Assembly: GCA_030247575.1 (NCBI GenBank)
Contig: JAOTRV010000005.1
Span: 124,001-188,000, forward strand
Length of the DNA: 64,000 bases
DNA from: Sulfuritalea sp.
GTDB taxonomy: Bacteria > Pseudomonadota > Gammaproteobacteria > Burkholderiales > Rhodocyclaceae
Direction: 5' to 3'
Shown piece after piece: positions 34,308 through 42,153 of this stretch. Under the pieces are notes generated by a model. It was not told where the DNA came from. It saw only the letters and a program-made list of their open reading frames with translations, and did not search any database. Made by a program: the position numbers and the translations under genes. Each line of letters starts with the position of its first letter. Position 1 is the first letter of the stretch.

Positions 34308-34808
34308 TTGCATAACACGGAGCTTCGACGCTTTGTGTTGAATCTCGGGAAATCCCAACTGATCAACCTGGCGATGATCGTCGCGCTGGGTGCCATTGCC
34401 ATCGTCGGGCACCAGTTGTCGCCGCTGCTGCTGCCGAAAGCCGATGTCACGGGTACGGCAGAACCTGGCTGCGATCTGCAGCAAAAGGCATGCGCGGCGA
34501 TATTGCCGCAAGGAGTACGCCTGGAACTCTCCATCACGCCGCGGCCGATACCCTTCCTTCAGGCCTTGCGGGTCGAGGTTGCCGTGAGTGGCGTCGACGC
34601 CAGGAAAGTCGAAGTGGACTTCGCCGGGGAGAGCATGAACATGGGATTCAACCGTGTCGTACTCGCTGCGACCGGCCGCGGCAGCCATGCCGGGGAAGCC
34701 TCTTTGCCGGTGTGCGTTTCCGGCGGGATGACCTGGGTGGCGACCGTCATGGTGGAAACCGACCGCCAGCGCTTTGCCGTGCCCTTTCGCTTCGATACCG
34801 GGCACTGA
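34308..34808 (+). CDS. Membrane-anchored periplasmic protein divergent from nosZ
   Basis: A protein of up to 166 residues whose function is not recognised. A signal-anchor (about residues 18-45) is followed by a periplasmic domain with two early cysteines (PGCDLQQKAC) and a beta-rich region containing the Met pair MNMGFN, somewhat like FixH or copper-handling periplasmic domains. TTG at 34308 lacks a ribosome site; GTG at 34335 has ACGGAG 12 bases before it and fits better with the FNR-like box, which would start transcription near 34313. The true protein is therefore probably 157 residues. Confidence 0.68.
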   Translation: MHNTELRRFVLNLGKSQLINLAMIVALGAIAIVGHQLSPLLLPKADVTGTAEPGCDLQQKACAAILPQGVRLELSITPRPIPFLQALRVEVAVSGVDARKVEVDFAGESMNMGFNRVVLAATGRGSHAGEASLPVCVSGGMTWVATVMVETDRQRFAVPFRFDTGH

Positions 34809-34838
34809 CCATCGGGCGCCTCCCCGGCGCGCCGGTTG

Positions 34839-35393
34839 CTACTGCCGGGCCGGCCGCTTCGACAACTTGCGCTGCAGGGTGCGCCGATGCATGTTGAGCG
34901 CCCGCGCCGTGGCGGATATGTTGCCCTTGTGTTCCCGCAGGACGCGCTGGATGTGCTCCCATTCCATGCGTTCGACCGACATCGGGACCGCCGAAATCGC
35001 TGCCGGCGCGCTGGCGGCGGCAAGGGTTTCATCGGACTGAACGGCGTGGCCGAAGGCGCGCAGCAGCGTATCGACGTCCACCGGCTTGGCCAGATATTGC
35101 ACGGCGCCCAGCTTGATCGCATCGACCGCAGTGCTGATGCTGGCGTAGCCGGTCAGGACAACGATCCGGCACGCCGGATCGATCTCGTGCAAGCGCGGAA
35201 TCAGCGCCAGGCCGGACTCGCCGGCCAGATTCAGATCCAGCACCACCCAGCCCGGCGCTGCCGCCGCCATCAGGCTCAGCGCCGCTGCCGCATCCTTGGC
35301 GGCCAGCGGTTCGTAGCCGCGCCGCTTCAATGCGCGCACCAGGGTCGCGCTGAAGGTGTCGTCGTCTTCGATGATCAATAGGCGTTGGTTCAT
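34839..35393 (-). CDS. regA: RegA/PrrA/ActR/RoxR-type response regulator
   Basis: A 184-residue regulator. The receiver domain has the acidic pocket IEDDD, phospho-acceptor D53 (VVLDLNLAGES) and conserved lysine (YLAKPVD). A Pro/Ala-rich linker leads to a Fis-type helix-turn-helix ending HMHRRTLQRKL-like (ALNMHRRTLQRKLSKRPAR), the near-invariant DNA-recognition tail of RegA/PrrA/ActR/RoxR. These regulators control respiration, denitrification and other redox processes. It overlaps the sensor kinase gene by 4 bp. Palindromes of the kind this family binds occur before nosZ, the copper receptor, the copper run and a cytochrome gene. Confidence 0.93.
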   Translation of the reverse strand: MNQRLLIIEDDDTFSATLVRALKRRGYEPLAAKDAAAALSLMAAAAPGWVVLDLNLAGESGLALIPRLHEIDPACRIVVLTGYASISTAVDAIKLGAVQYLAKPVDVDTLLRAFGHAVQSDETLAAASAPAAISAVPMSVERMEWEHIQRVLREHKGNISATARALNMHRRTLQRKLSKRPARQ

Positions 35394-36670
35394 GTCGCTC
35401 CAGTCATGGCCCGATCTTCCGCGATCGGCAATTCGATGCTGACCCGGCCTCCCCCGCCGGCCGGATTATCCAGCGCAATGCGCCCGCCCAGCCGCTCGAT
35501 GGCCGAAAATGCCAGCAGCAAGCCGATGCCGGCCCCGCCATGGCCTGCCGGCAGGGGGACGCGGCCTGCCTGGCGCAGCACCTGGGCAGGGAAGCCCGGC
35601 CCGCCATCGGCGATCAGGATCGTCAATGTCGCACTATCCCACGTCAGCCGGATTCCGATTTCGGCGGCGCTGGCGTCCGCCGCATTGTTGAGCAGATTGA
35701 TCAGCGCCTGTTCGAGCGTCGCTTCGGTGACGATCAGCGGCACGCCGGAACCGTTCGCCAGCGTGACCCGGCTCGCCGCCTGCGGCCGCATCGCGTGCCA
35801 GCGCAGGCGAAGCGCTTCCAGCCAGTCACGCGCATCGACGATCTCGACGTGTTCCGGCCGCTGCGTTCCGGTTCGTTCCGACAAGGTGCTGATGATGCCC
35901 TTGCAGACGTCGATCTGTTCCATCACCAATGAAAGATCCTGGCGCGCCTCGGCGTCGAGACCGGCGTCCCGCTCCAGTTCGCCGACGATCACCGCGATGG
36001 TCGCCAGCGGCGTTCCCAGCTCATGCGCGGCGCCGGCGGCGAGGGCGCCCAGCGCCACCACCCGTTCGTCGCGCAGGGCCTGCTCGCGCGCCGCCGCCAG
36101 CCGCATGTCGCGTTCGCGGATCGACGCCGTCATGCGCGCCACGAACCAGGCGATCATGGCCGCGGACACCACGAAGGTCAGCCACATCCCGGCCAGATGC
36201 AGGCGCGCGGCACGCTCGGCGTCCGCCACGGGCAGCGGCAGGAACTGCCACATCAGCAGTGAATAGATCGCCACGGCGAGCAATGCAACGCCCGCCGTAA
36301 GCCTTGCCGGCAGGGACAGCGCGGCCACGGCAACCGGCACCAGCAGGAAGGAGATCAGCGGATTGGCGGCCCCCCCGGACAGATACAGCAGGATGCCGAG
36401 CGCCGCCAGATCGACGCACAACTGGCCGAACAGTTCCGCCGCACCCACCGGCTCGTCGGTACCGGTGCGCCACTGCACATAGGCATTGAACACGACCATC
36501 AGCACCACCACCGCGAACATTGGCAGTTGCGGCAGCACGATGTCGAGAACAGTAGACGCCGACGACACGGCGATCGCGACTGCCGCCAGCAGCCACCAGC
36601 GCAGTATCACCGTGCGCCGCAGGTTCAGCCGCAAATTGGAGCCGTCTTCAGGGATAGTAAGATTCGCCAT
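35390..36670 (-). CDS. regB: RegB/PrrB/RoxS-type redox sensor histidine kinase
   Basis: A 426-residue kinase with six membrane helices (about 22-180). Helix 3-4 carries GGAANPL (residues 99-105), close to the RegB quinone-binding motif GGxxNPF but with L for F. The H-box is ALGALAAGAAHELGTP with H216. C256 (in EQIDVCKGI) corresponds to the redox-active cysteine of RegB. The ATPase domain shows NLLNNAADAS and GGAGIGLLLAF. RegB senses the quinone pool and phosphorylates RegA under reducing conditions. The gene overlaps regA and is divergent from a diheme cytochrome gene. Confidence 0.93.
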   Translation of the reverse strand: MANLTIPEDGSNLRLNLRRTVILRWWLLAAVAIAVSSASTVLDIVLPQLPMFAVVVLMVVFNAYVQWRTGTDEPVGAAELFGQLCVDLAALGILLYLSGGAANPLISFLLVPVAVAALSLPARLTAGVALLAVAIYSLLMWQFLPLPVADAERAARLHLAGMWLTFVVSAAMIAWFVARMTASIRERDMRLAAAREQALRDERVVALGALAAGAAHELGTPLATIAVIVGELERDAGLDAEARQDLSLVMEQIDVCKGIISTLSERTGTQRPEHVEIVDARDWLEALRLRWHAMRPQAASRVTLANGSGVPLIVTEATLEQALINLLNNAADASAAEIGIRLTWDSATLTILIADGGPGFPAQVLRQAGRVPLPAGHGGAGIGLLLAFSAIERLGGRIALDNPAGGGGRVSIELPIAEDRAMTGAT

Positions 36671-36681
36671 TGCCGGATTAT

Positions 36682-36732
36682 CCGATACGGATCAAGGAAA
36701 CGCGCATCCGGCGCCTGCGACAATACGTCGCG
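36682..36732. promoter_or_regulatory. Divergent promoter region: degenerate FNR-like box plus RegA-like palindrome
   Basis: CCGATACGGATCAA (36682-36695) keeps one good half of the FNR/DNR consensus. TGCGACAATACGTCGCG (36716-36732) is a RegA-like palindrome 24 bp before the diheme cytochrome start. The order, FNR-like box then RegA-like box towards the gene, is the same as at nosZ and at the copper-maturation run. Confidence 0.58.
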
Positions 36733-36756
36733 CCAACGGATTGATGGACGAATGGA

Positions 36757-37413
36757 ATGAGAAAACATCTTTTGCTCGCCTTGCTGGCGATGTGCCTCGG
36801 CAACCCCGGACACGCCCAGAATCTTGAGAAGGGCAAGGAAATCAACGCCACCTGTGCCGGTTGCCACAGCGAAGCCGGACAGGGCGGCTCGCGCGGAGAA
36901 TACCCGCGCCTAGCGGGCCAGCAGGCCAAGTACCTCGAAATTCAACTCAAGGCATTTCGCGCCCGCACGCGGGTGAATATTCCGATGTATCCCTACACCC
37001 AGGAACGGGAATTGTCGGACGAGGACATCAAGGATGTCTCCGCCTATCTGGCGTCAATCGAGTTGCCGACCAAGTGGCCCGTATTCAAGGACACGGACGA
37101 CGCGCTGACGCGCCTGACCCAGACGGAGCGCGTCATGATCATTCCGCGCGCGCCGGGCAACCTCGCCAACGGCGAAGCCATTTACCAGAAAATATGCGTC
37201 ACCTGCCACGGCAAGACGGGCATGGGGCGCGCCATGTTTCCGCGGCTGGTCGGCCAATACACGAACTATCTGATGCGCCAGATGGAAAAGTACGTGGCGG
37301 GCGAGCGTCCCCACGATGAAGAGGGCATCGGCGGCCTGCTCAACACGCTCAAGAAAGACGACCTGCAGGACATCCTCGCCTACCTGACCTCGATCCAGGA
37401 AACGCAGCAGTAG
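36757..37413 (+). CDS. Diheme cytochrome c4-like protein
   Basis: A 218-residue exported protein with signal peptide (about 1-20) and two heme motifs, CAGCH and CVTCH, each followed by a methionine (NIPMYPYT; GMGRAMFPRL) that could be the sixth ligand. The conserved PRLAGQ and PRLVGQ segments mark it as cytochrome c4-like. It is a likely electron carrier to NirS or NosZ. It converges on nirH with a 2-bp gap. Confidence 0.9.
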   Translation: MRKHLLLALLAMCLGNPGHAQNLEKGKEINATCAGCHSEAGQGGSRGEYPRLAGQQAKYLEIQLKAFRARTRVNIPMYPYTQERELSDEDIKDVSAYLASIELPTKWPVFKDTDDALTRLTQTERVMIIPRAPGNLANGEAIYQKICVTCHGKTGMGRAMFPRLVGQYTNYLMRQMEKYVAGERPHDEEGIGGLLNTLKKDDLQDILAYLTSIQETQQ

Positions 37414-37415
37414 AT

Positions 37416-37910
37416 CTATTCCGAAATCCGCAGGCCGGTCTTTTTCAGGATCGCCGTGCTGTAGAGAATGTCATGCGCCCGGCAGGCATCGCCCAGCAGG
37501 GCGGCTATTTCCTCCACCCTGGCCGCCACCTCTTCCCGGTTCCGGCTATGCACCATGGCGAACAGGTTGTAGGGCCAGTCCGGCAGGCGGCGCGGACGCC
37601 GGTAGCAGTGCGTCACGAAGTCGAGGGCGCCGACACGGGCGCCCAGCGCGTCGATGCGCGCGTCATCGACATTCCACACCGACATGCCGTTCGCCGTGTA
37701 GCCGATGGCGTAGTGGTTGGGCACCGCGCCGATGCGGCGGATGACGCCGACTTCGAGCATGCGCTGCAGGCGCCGCAAGACTTCATCGCCGCCGATCCCG
37801 AGCTGCGCTGCGATGGCATCGTAGGGACGCGATACGCGCGGCAGGCCGGCCTGGGTGGCGACGATCAGGCGCCGGTCGATGGCGTCGAGTTCGGGTTTCG
37901 CCTCAGGCAT
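37416..37910 (-). CDS. nirH: NirH-like siroheme decarboxylase subunit (Lrp/AsnC fold)
   Basis: A 164-residue protein with an N-terminal winged helix (DAIDRRLIVATQAGLPRVSRP) and a C-terminal RAM-like domain containing YRRPRRLPDWPYNLFAMVHSR. This is the pattern of the NirD/L/G/H family that decarboxylates siroheme to 12,18-didecarboxysiroheme in heme d1 synthesis. Which of G or H this is cannot be fixed by eye; the name follows the usual gene order. It overlaps the preceding gene by 8 bp and ends the nir operon. Confidence 0.85.
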   Translation of the reverse strand: MPEAKPELDAIDRRLIVATQAGLPRVSRPYDAIAAQLGIGGDEVLRRLQRMLEVGVIRRIGAVPNHYAIGYTANGMSVWNVDDARIDALGARVGALDFVTHCYRRPRRLPDWPYNLFAMVHSRNREEVAARVEEIAALLGDACRAHDILYSTAILKKTGLRISE

Positions 37911-38388
37911 TCAGCTTCATCTCCACGAAGTATTCGCGCTCCTTCGGGAAGGCGAATACCTCCAGGCCGGTGGCGGCCTCGATCGCGGCAATGGTTTCGG
38001 CGATCCCCTGCGGCGTGGCGGTGGCGAGCACGAACCACATGTTCAGTTCATGCTCGCGACGGTAGTTGTGCGCCACTTCGGGAAAGGCGTTCACCAGCGC
38101 CGTGACGCGCTCGAAATCGGCTTCGGGCACGCGCAGCGCGGCCAGCACGAAGGCGCCGCCGGCGCGTTCGATCTGGAACATGGGTCCGAAGCGCGTCAGG
38201 ACGTGGCGTTCGAGCAGCGAGTCGAGACGCCGCAACAATTCCGCCTCGCCCAGGCCGAGGCTTGCGGCCACCTGGCGGTAGGGCGCGGCGACCAAAGGGA
38301 AACCGCCTTGCAGGGCGTTGATCAGCCGCCTGTCGACCTCGTCCAGATCGGCGGCAGGACCTCTGCCGGGCCGCGCGGTCTCACTCAT
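37903..38388 (-). CDS. nirG: NirG-like siroheme decarboxylase subunit (Lrp/AsnC fold)
   Basis: A 161-residue member of the same family, with winged helix (DEVDRRLINALQGGFPLVAAPY) and the YRREHELNMWFVLAT motif in the ligand domain; the histidine here is the type that contacts siroheme in this family. It overlaps both neighbours by 8 bp. The assignment G versus H is by order only. Confidence 0.85.
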   Translation of the reverse strand: MSETARPGRGPAADLDEVDRRLINALQGGFPLVAAPYRQVAASLGLGEAELLRRLDSLLERHVLTRFGPMFQIERAGGAFVLAALRVPEADFERVTALVNAFPEVAHNYRREHELNMWFVLATATPQGIAETIAAIEAATGLEVFAFPKEREYFVEMKLNA

Positions 38389-39388
38389 CGACCGACTCGG
38401 CGGCTTCCGGTTCCGGGGCGTCGGTGAAATAACGCGCGCCGCACTGCTTGAAGCGGCGCGTCGAAAACAGTGCCTGGGCCGGCAGGCCCGCGACCCGGCT
38501 CAAGTGTTCGATCACCGGCTGAACATCCTCGCGGGAACGGCCATGCACCATGCAATACAGGTTGCAGGACCATTGCGGCAGGCTGCGCCGGCGCCGGTAG
38601 CAGAGCGTGACGCCGGCCTCGGTGGCGAGCTTCCCGCCGATCCGGTCGACCTCGTCGTCGGGCACGTCGAACACCACCATCGCATTGGCGCGGAACCCCA
38701 GCTCATGGTGGCGCACCACCACGCCGAAGCGCTTGATGAGGCCTTCGTCGAGCCACCCGGCGATCCGGCGCAAGACCTCGTCCTCGCTCATGCCGACGCG
38801 TTCGCCGAGGCGCGCAAAGGGGCGTTCCACCGGATCGAGGCCGGGCTGCAGCGCCGCGATCAAGCGCCTTTCCTGCGCGTCGGGCTCGCGCAGCGAGGCG
38901 CCGGAAATATCGACGCGATGCTTGTGCGGCGACCTCAGGTCGAAGCCGAGATCGATGTGGTATTCCTGCTCCAGCGGCAGCGAGATCACTGCGCAACCGG
39001 TCTCCTTCTCGATCGCCGCCAGCACCGCCGCCAGCGCAGGCTGGTCCGCGGCCGTGGCGACGAACCACAGGTTGTAACGATGCTCGCGCTGGTAGTTGTG
39101 ATTCACTTCCGGCCGCGCACTGACCTGCGCCGCAATCTGTTCGAGCCTTTCGGCGGGAGCGGCCAGTGCGGCCAGCGTCGAGGCGCCGACCCGCCGCGGC
39201 GCGAACACGGCGCCGACGCGACTGATGGCGCCTCGTGCCTGCAGGCGCTTCAGCGTCGCGAGAATCACCGTGCCGTCGGCGTCTACTCTTGCGGCAAGCT
39301 CGTCGAACGGCCGCGCGACGATCGGAAAGTCGCGCTGCCAGTCGTTGAGCAGGGCGAATTCGAGCGGGCTGTAGGGCGAGTCCATCAT
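38381..39388 (-). CDS. nirDL: NirD-NirL fusion, siroheme decarboxylase
   Basis: A 335-residue protein made of two tandem Lrp/AsnC-like units. Unit 1 (about residues 1-160) has NYQREHRYNLWFVATA. Unit 2 (about 180-325) has CYRRRRSLPQWSCNLYCMVHGR. It equals NirD plus NirL fused, as in several betaproteobacteria. The N-terminal ATG at 39388 overlaps the nirF stop by one base, and a second ATG is the next codon. Unit 1 contains a diverged copy of the dispersed repeat at 39267-39290 encoding RVDADGT. Confidence 0.9.
   Translation of the reverse strand: MMDSPYSPLEFALLNDWQRDFPIVARPFDELAARVDADGTVILATLKRLQARGAISRVGAVFAPRRVGASTLAALAAPAERLEQIAAQVSARPEVNHNYQREHRYNLWFVATAADQPALAAVLAAIEKETGCAVISLPLEQEYHIDLGFDLRSPHKHRVDISGASLREPDAQERRLIAALQPGLDPVERPFARLGERVGMSEDEVLRRIAGWLDEGLIKRFGVVVRHHELGFRANAMVVFDVPDDEVDRIGGKLATEAGVTLCYRRRRSLPQWSCNLYCMVHGRSREDVQPVIEHLSRVAGLPAQALFSTRRFKQCGARYFTDAPEPEAAESVDE
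39267..39290 (-). repeat. Diverged dispersed-element copy inside nirDL
   Basis: On the minus strand it reads AAGAGTAGACGCCGACGGCA and is kept in frame, encoding RVDADGTV. The match to other copies is weaker, so it may be chance. Confidence 0.35.
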
Positions 39389-40563
39389 CAGAATCCGATG
39401 CGTGCCGCGCGGCTGGTGAAGAAAATGCCGGATGGCGACTGGACCGGCAGATCGCCCAACTGCCGGAAGGTCCGGGTGTCGTAGATGACGACCCGGTTGT
39501 CGTCGCGTGCCGACAACCACACCGCCTCGCCGCGCGGGGTGAATTCCATGTGCAGCACGCCCTTGCCAGGCTGCAGGGTCTGCACCACCTTGCCCGACAG
39601 GGTGTCGATCACCTGCACCCAGCCGTTGTCGGGAAAGGCGAAGTTCACCCAGATCTGGCGTCCGTCGGGACTGGCCATGACGAACACCGGCTGGCCCTTG
39701 ACGGCCACGCGGCCGGTTTCCCTCCAGGTCGCCGCATCGGCGACCAGCACCTCGTGGCGGCCGATCGCCGGCAGCCAGGCCCGGCCCGCCGCAACCGACC
39801 AGCCGCGCAGATGCGGCATCTTGAACACCGGCAGCTTCTCCTCGCCGCGGCCGTATTTTTCGAGAATCTTGCGCGCGCCCTTTTCCGGCTGCCAGAGATC
39901 GAGCATGGCTACGCCGTCCTCGCCGAACAGGCCGGCAAGATAGTGACGCCCGTCCGGTGTGACCAGGCCGTCGTAGGGCTGCAGACCGGCAGGATAGCGC
40001 TGGGTGACCGGCCGCTTCGGATCGGAAAAATCGCTGACCCAGATTTCGCCGCCTTCGAACAGCGCATAGGCGAACTTGTTGCCCGGAACATCCGCGAGGC
40101 CCACCACCTTCGAGAAGCGCCCCGGCTCGTATTCGGCGGGCACTGCGGAGAGCAGTTCGAGTGTTTCCGCATCGAAGGCCTTGATCCCGCCCGGCGTGTA
40201 GTTCTGCGCGACGACGATGCGGCCGTCCTGCGAGATCGAGCCGCCGATGGCGTTGCCCGACTGCACGACGCGCTTGACGATGAGACCCTGGAGCAAGTCG
40301 ATCTTGGTCAGCCCGCCATCGCGTCCGAAGACGAAGGCGTAGCGGGCGTCGCGCGAATAGACGACCGAAGCGTGAGAGAGATCGCCGAGCCCGCCGATGC
40401 GGGCATAGGGCTGCCGGCTGCTGGTATTCACCAGGGTGACATGGCCGCTGGCGCGCTCGATGACGAGGCCGAGATCACCGGTGCCGCGCAGCTGCATCCC
40501 GCCGCATCCGCTCAGCAGGGCGACCATCAGACCGGCGAAAAACAGTTGCGCGAGACGTTTCAT
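39388..40563 (-). CDS. nirF: NirF, heme d1 biosynthesis lipoprotein
   Basis: A 391-residue beta-propeller protein anchored by a lipobox (LLSGCGG, cysteine about residue 20). It resembles the d1 domain of NirS without the cytochrome domain (FVFGRDGGLTKIDLLQG; YDGLVTPDGRHYLAG). NirF is a periplasmic dehydrogenase acting late in heme d1 synthesis. It overlaps nirC by 4 bp and nirDL by 1. The in-frame extension upstream of 40563 lies inside nirC and is rejected. Confidence 0.93.
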   Translation of the reverse strand: MKRLAQLFFAGLMVALLSGCGGMQLRGTGDLGLVIERASGHVTLVNTSSRQPYARIGGLGDLSHASVVYSRDARYAFVFGRDGGLTKIDLLQGLIVKRVVQSGNAIGGSISQDGRIVVAQNYTPGGIKAFDAETLELLSAVPAEYEPGRFSKVVGLADVPGNKFAYALFEGGEIWVSDFSDPKRPVTQRYPAGLQPYDGLVTPDGRHYLAGLFGEDGVAMLDLWQPEKGARKILEKYGRGEEKLPVFKMPHLRGWSVAAGRAWLPAIGRHEVLVADAATWRETGRVAVKGQPVFVMASPDGRQIWVNFAFPDNGWVQVIDTLSGKVVQTLQPGKGVLHMEFTPRGEAVWLSARDDNRVVIYDTRTFRQLGDLPVQSPSGIFFTSRAARIGF

Positions 40564-40889
40564 TCGGGAAATCCTGTCATCAACTTCTCGACGATCCATT
40601 GTGCTTCATCTTCCGTCAGGAAGCGGTGCCACGGCGGCATCGGCGTACCCGTACGGCCGCCGACGACGGTCGCCACCAGTCCCTCGACCGGCTTGCCGGC
40701 CAGCGTCGCCGGCAGCAGCGCCGGCCCCAGCCCGCCCTGCAAGGTCAGCCCGTGACACGAACCGCAGTCCTGCCGGACGAGGTGGATCAGTTCCTTCTGG
40801 CGCGCCGCCGTGGGCGCGGCCAAGGCTGTCGTCGCCAGGGCGCCGAGCAGGATCGCCAGGAGGGCCGGAAGAATTGCGCTACTCGACAA
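40560..40889 (-). CDS. nirC: NirC, cytochrome c55X
   Basis: A 109-residue exported monoheme cytochrome with signal peptide (about 1-24) and the heme motif CGSCHG. TGTPMPPWHRFL supplies the axial methionine and is typical of NirC. NirC donates electrons to, or helps mature, NirS. It overlaps nirF and the cupredoxin gene (11 bp). Confidence 0.9.
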   Translation of the reverse strand: MSSSAILPALLAILLGALATTALAAPTAARQKELIHLVRQDCGSCHGLTLQGGLGPALLPATLAGKPVEGLVATVVGGRTGTPMPPWHRFLTEDEAQWIVEKLMTGFPE

Positions 40890-41250
40890 CGATCTGTCCC
40901 TTCATTTCCTCATGCGGGCCGCAGCGGTAGCCGTAGGTGCCGGGCTTCGTGAACGTGCGCTGCCAATGCTCGTCCGGAAACATCCGTTCCGATTCGAGTC
41001 CGCTCTCGGCGGGAAAGAGCACCGAGTGACTGGTGCGTTTCTCGCGATTGACCCATTTCACCGTGTCGCCCGCCTTGATGCGAACTTCCGCAGGCGAAAA
41101 GCGGTAATCCCGGATCGTCACTTCCACCGTCTGCTGAGCGAAGGCTCCGTCCCGCAGGGGGATACCGTCCCCGGCCATAGCCGGGGACATAAACGAAACG
41201 AGCGCCAGCAAGGCCAGCGCTCGTCTCGATGAATGGCCGCCGGGAAACAT
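40879..41250 (-). CDS. Small periplasmic cupredoxin
   Basis: A 123-residue type 1 copper protein. After a signal peptide the fold shows DYRFSPAEVRIKAGDTVKWVN, the first histidine ligand in RTSHSVLF, and the ligand loop YRCGPHEEM with Cys, His and Met. It resembles plastocyanin/amicyanin domains. Within the nir operon it probably carries electrons to NirS. The N-terminal region after the hydrophobic core (SPAMAGDGIPLRDGAFA) is encoded by a reversed composite repeat (41145-41190). Confidence 0.87.
   Translation of the reverse strand: MFPGGHSSRRALALLALVSFMSPAMAGDGIPLRDGAFAQQTVEVTIRDYRFSPAEVRIKAGDTVKWVNREKRTSHSVLFPAESGLESERMFPDEHWQRTFTKPGTYGYRCGPHEEMKGQIVVE
41145..41190 (-). repeat. Diverged composite repeat at the cupredoxin signal-peptide junction
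   Basis: A 9-bp stem (GTCCCCGGC and GCCGGGGAC, loop CATA) is adjoined by GGTATCCCCCTGCGGGACGG on the minus strand. This is the same arrangement as the composite repeats at 8655 and 21142. It lies inside the coding sequence just after the signal peptide's hydrophobic core. Confidence 0.6.
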
Positions 41251-41268
41251 CTCCGGACCGAAGCAGGA

Positions 41269-42093
41269 CTACTGCTTGGTGGCCTTTATGTCGCCGTCGG
41301 CGCCGATGCCCAGCTTGTAGCCCAGCGACACATGGTGGAAGCGGCCCGAGGCATGGTCGGCATGGATGGCGACGCCGAAGGGCACTGCCTTGCCTTCGCC
41401 CGGATTCTTGCGGGTGAAGGTCACCGTGTAGCTGTCGCCGCTCTTTTCAGCCTGGGCCTTGGCGCCGGTCGTGCCGCCGCTCATCTTGCGCTCGCCCGCG
41501 ACGCTGCCGTCCGAGACCTTGTTGCCCTTGTTCGCCCACTGGATCAGTTCGTAAGCGCCTTCCTTGGTGTACTTGGTCTTCTTGTCGTCGGCGCCGGGCA
41601 TGGTGCGGGCATCGGTGTGACAGGTCTGCCAGCAGCCGTACTGGTCCGCCTGCGGCACCTTGGTATCGGCGAACAGCACCGTGGCCTTGACGTCGTTGTC
41701 CTTGTCGCCCTTGTCGGCGCCGCCGCCCGGCGCCTTGAAGGTGAGGCGGATATAGAGGTTGGCTGCATCGTAGGCGGCCTGAACACCAACCGGGAAGGTC
41801 ATGGTCTTCGGTGCGCCCTTGGGCTCGAGTTCCTTGTCCGCCAGGCGCTTGAAATTGAAATTCAGCGCGCCCTTCTCTTCATGGCATCCGGCGCAGGTTT
41901 CGCCCTTGCGCATGCCTGCCGAACCGCTGTGGTCGGACTTCTTGGTCGCCCACTCGATCGGCGTTACGCCGGCATGAAACACATGAAGATCACGCTTGGG
42001 CACCTTGCTCCAGTCGGGTGCGGCCATGGCCGCCTGGGAACCCAGCGCAAGCAGGACACCGGCGACAGCTGCGGAAACGATGGACTTGCTCAT
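41269..42093 (-). CDS. Ethylbenzene-dehydrogenase-like (EB_dh) cytochrome c-type protein
   Basis: A 274-residue exported protein with signal peptide (about 1-24). It has one normal heme motif, CAGCH (about residue 67), and a second site CWQTCH with three residues between the cysteines (CX3CH), followed by TDARTMPG. The C-terminal half is the heme-binding EB_dh fold (FGVAIHADHASGRFHHVSLGYKL). Proteins of this type often pair with NapC/NirT, as here. An electron-transfer role between the tetraheme quinol dehydrogenase and NirS is inferred. Confidence 0.85.
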   Translation of the reverse strand: MSKSIVSAAVAGVLLALGSQAAMAAPDWSKVPKRDLHVFHAGVTPIEWATKKSDHSGSAGMRKGETCAGCHEEKGALNFNFKRLADKELEPKGAPKTMTFPVGVQAAYDAANLYIRLTFKAPGGGADKGDKDNDVKATVLFADTKVPQADQYGCWQTCHTDARTMPGADDKKTKYTKEGAYELIQWANKGNKVSDGSVAGERKMSGGTTGAKAQAEKSGDSYTVTFTRKNPGEGKAVPFGVAIHADHASGRFHHVSLGYKLGIGADGDIKATKQ

Positions 42094-42153
42094 TTGTTGC
42101 TCCTCTCGAACAGTACGAATCGGGGTTGAACCGGGCCTAGTCTAAACGATGAC

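Noticed and set aside
36682-36695. Treating CCGATACGGATCAA as a full FNR box
   Set aside because: Only one half-site fits the consensus; it is listed as degenerate because the neighbouring RegA-like box is in the same arrangement as elsewhere.
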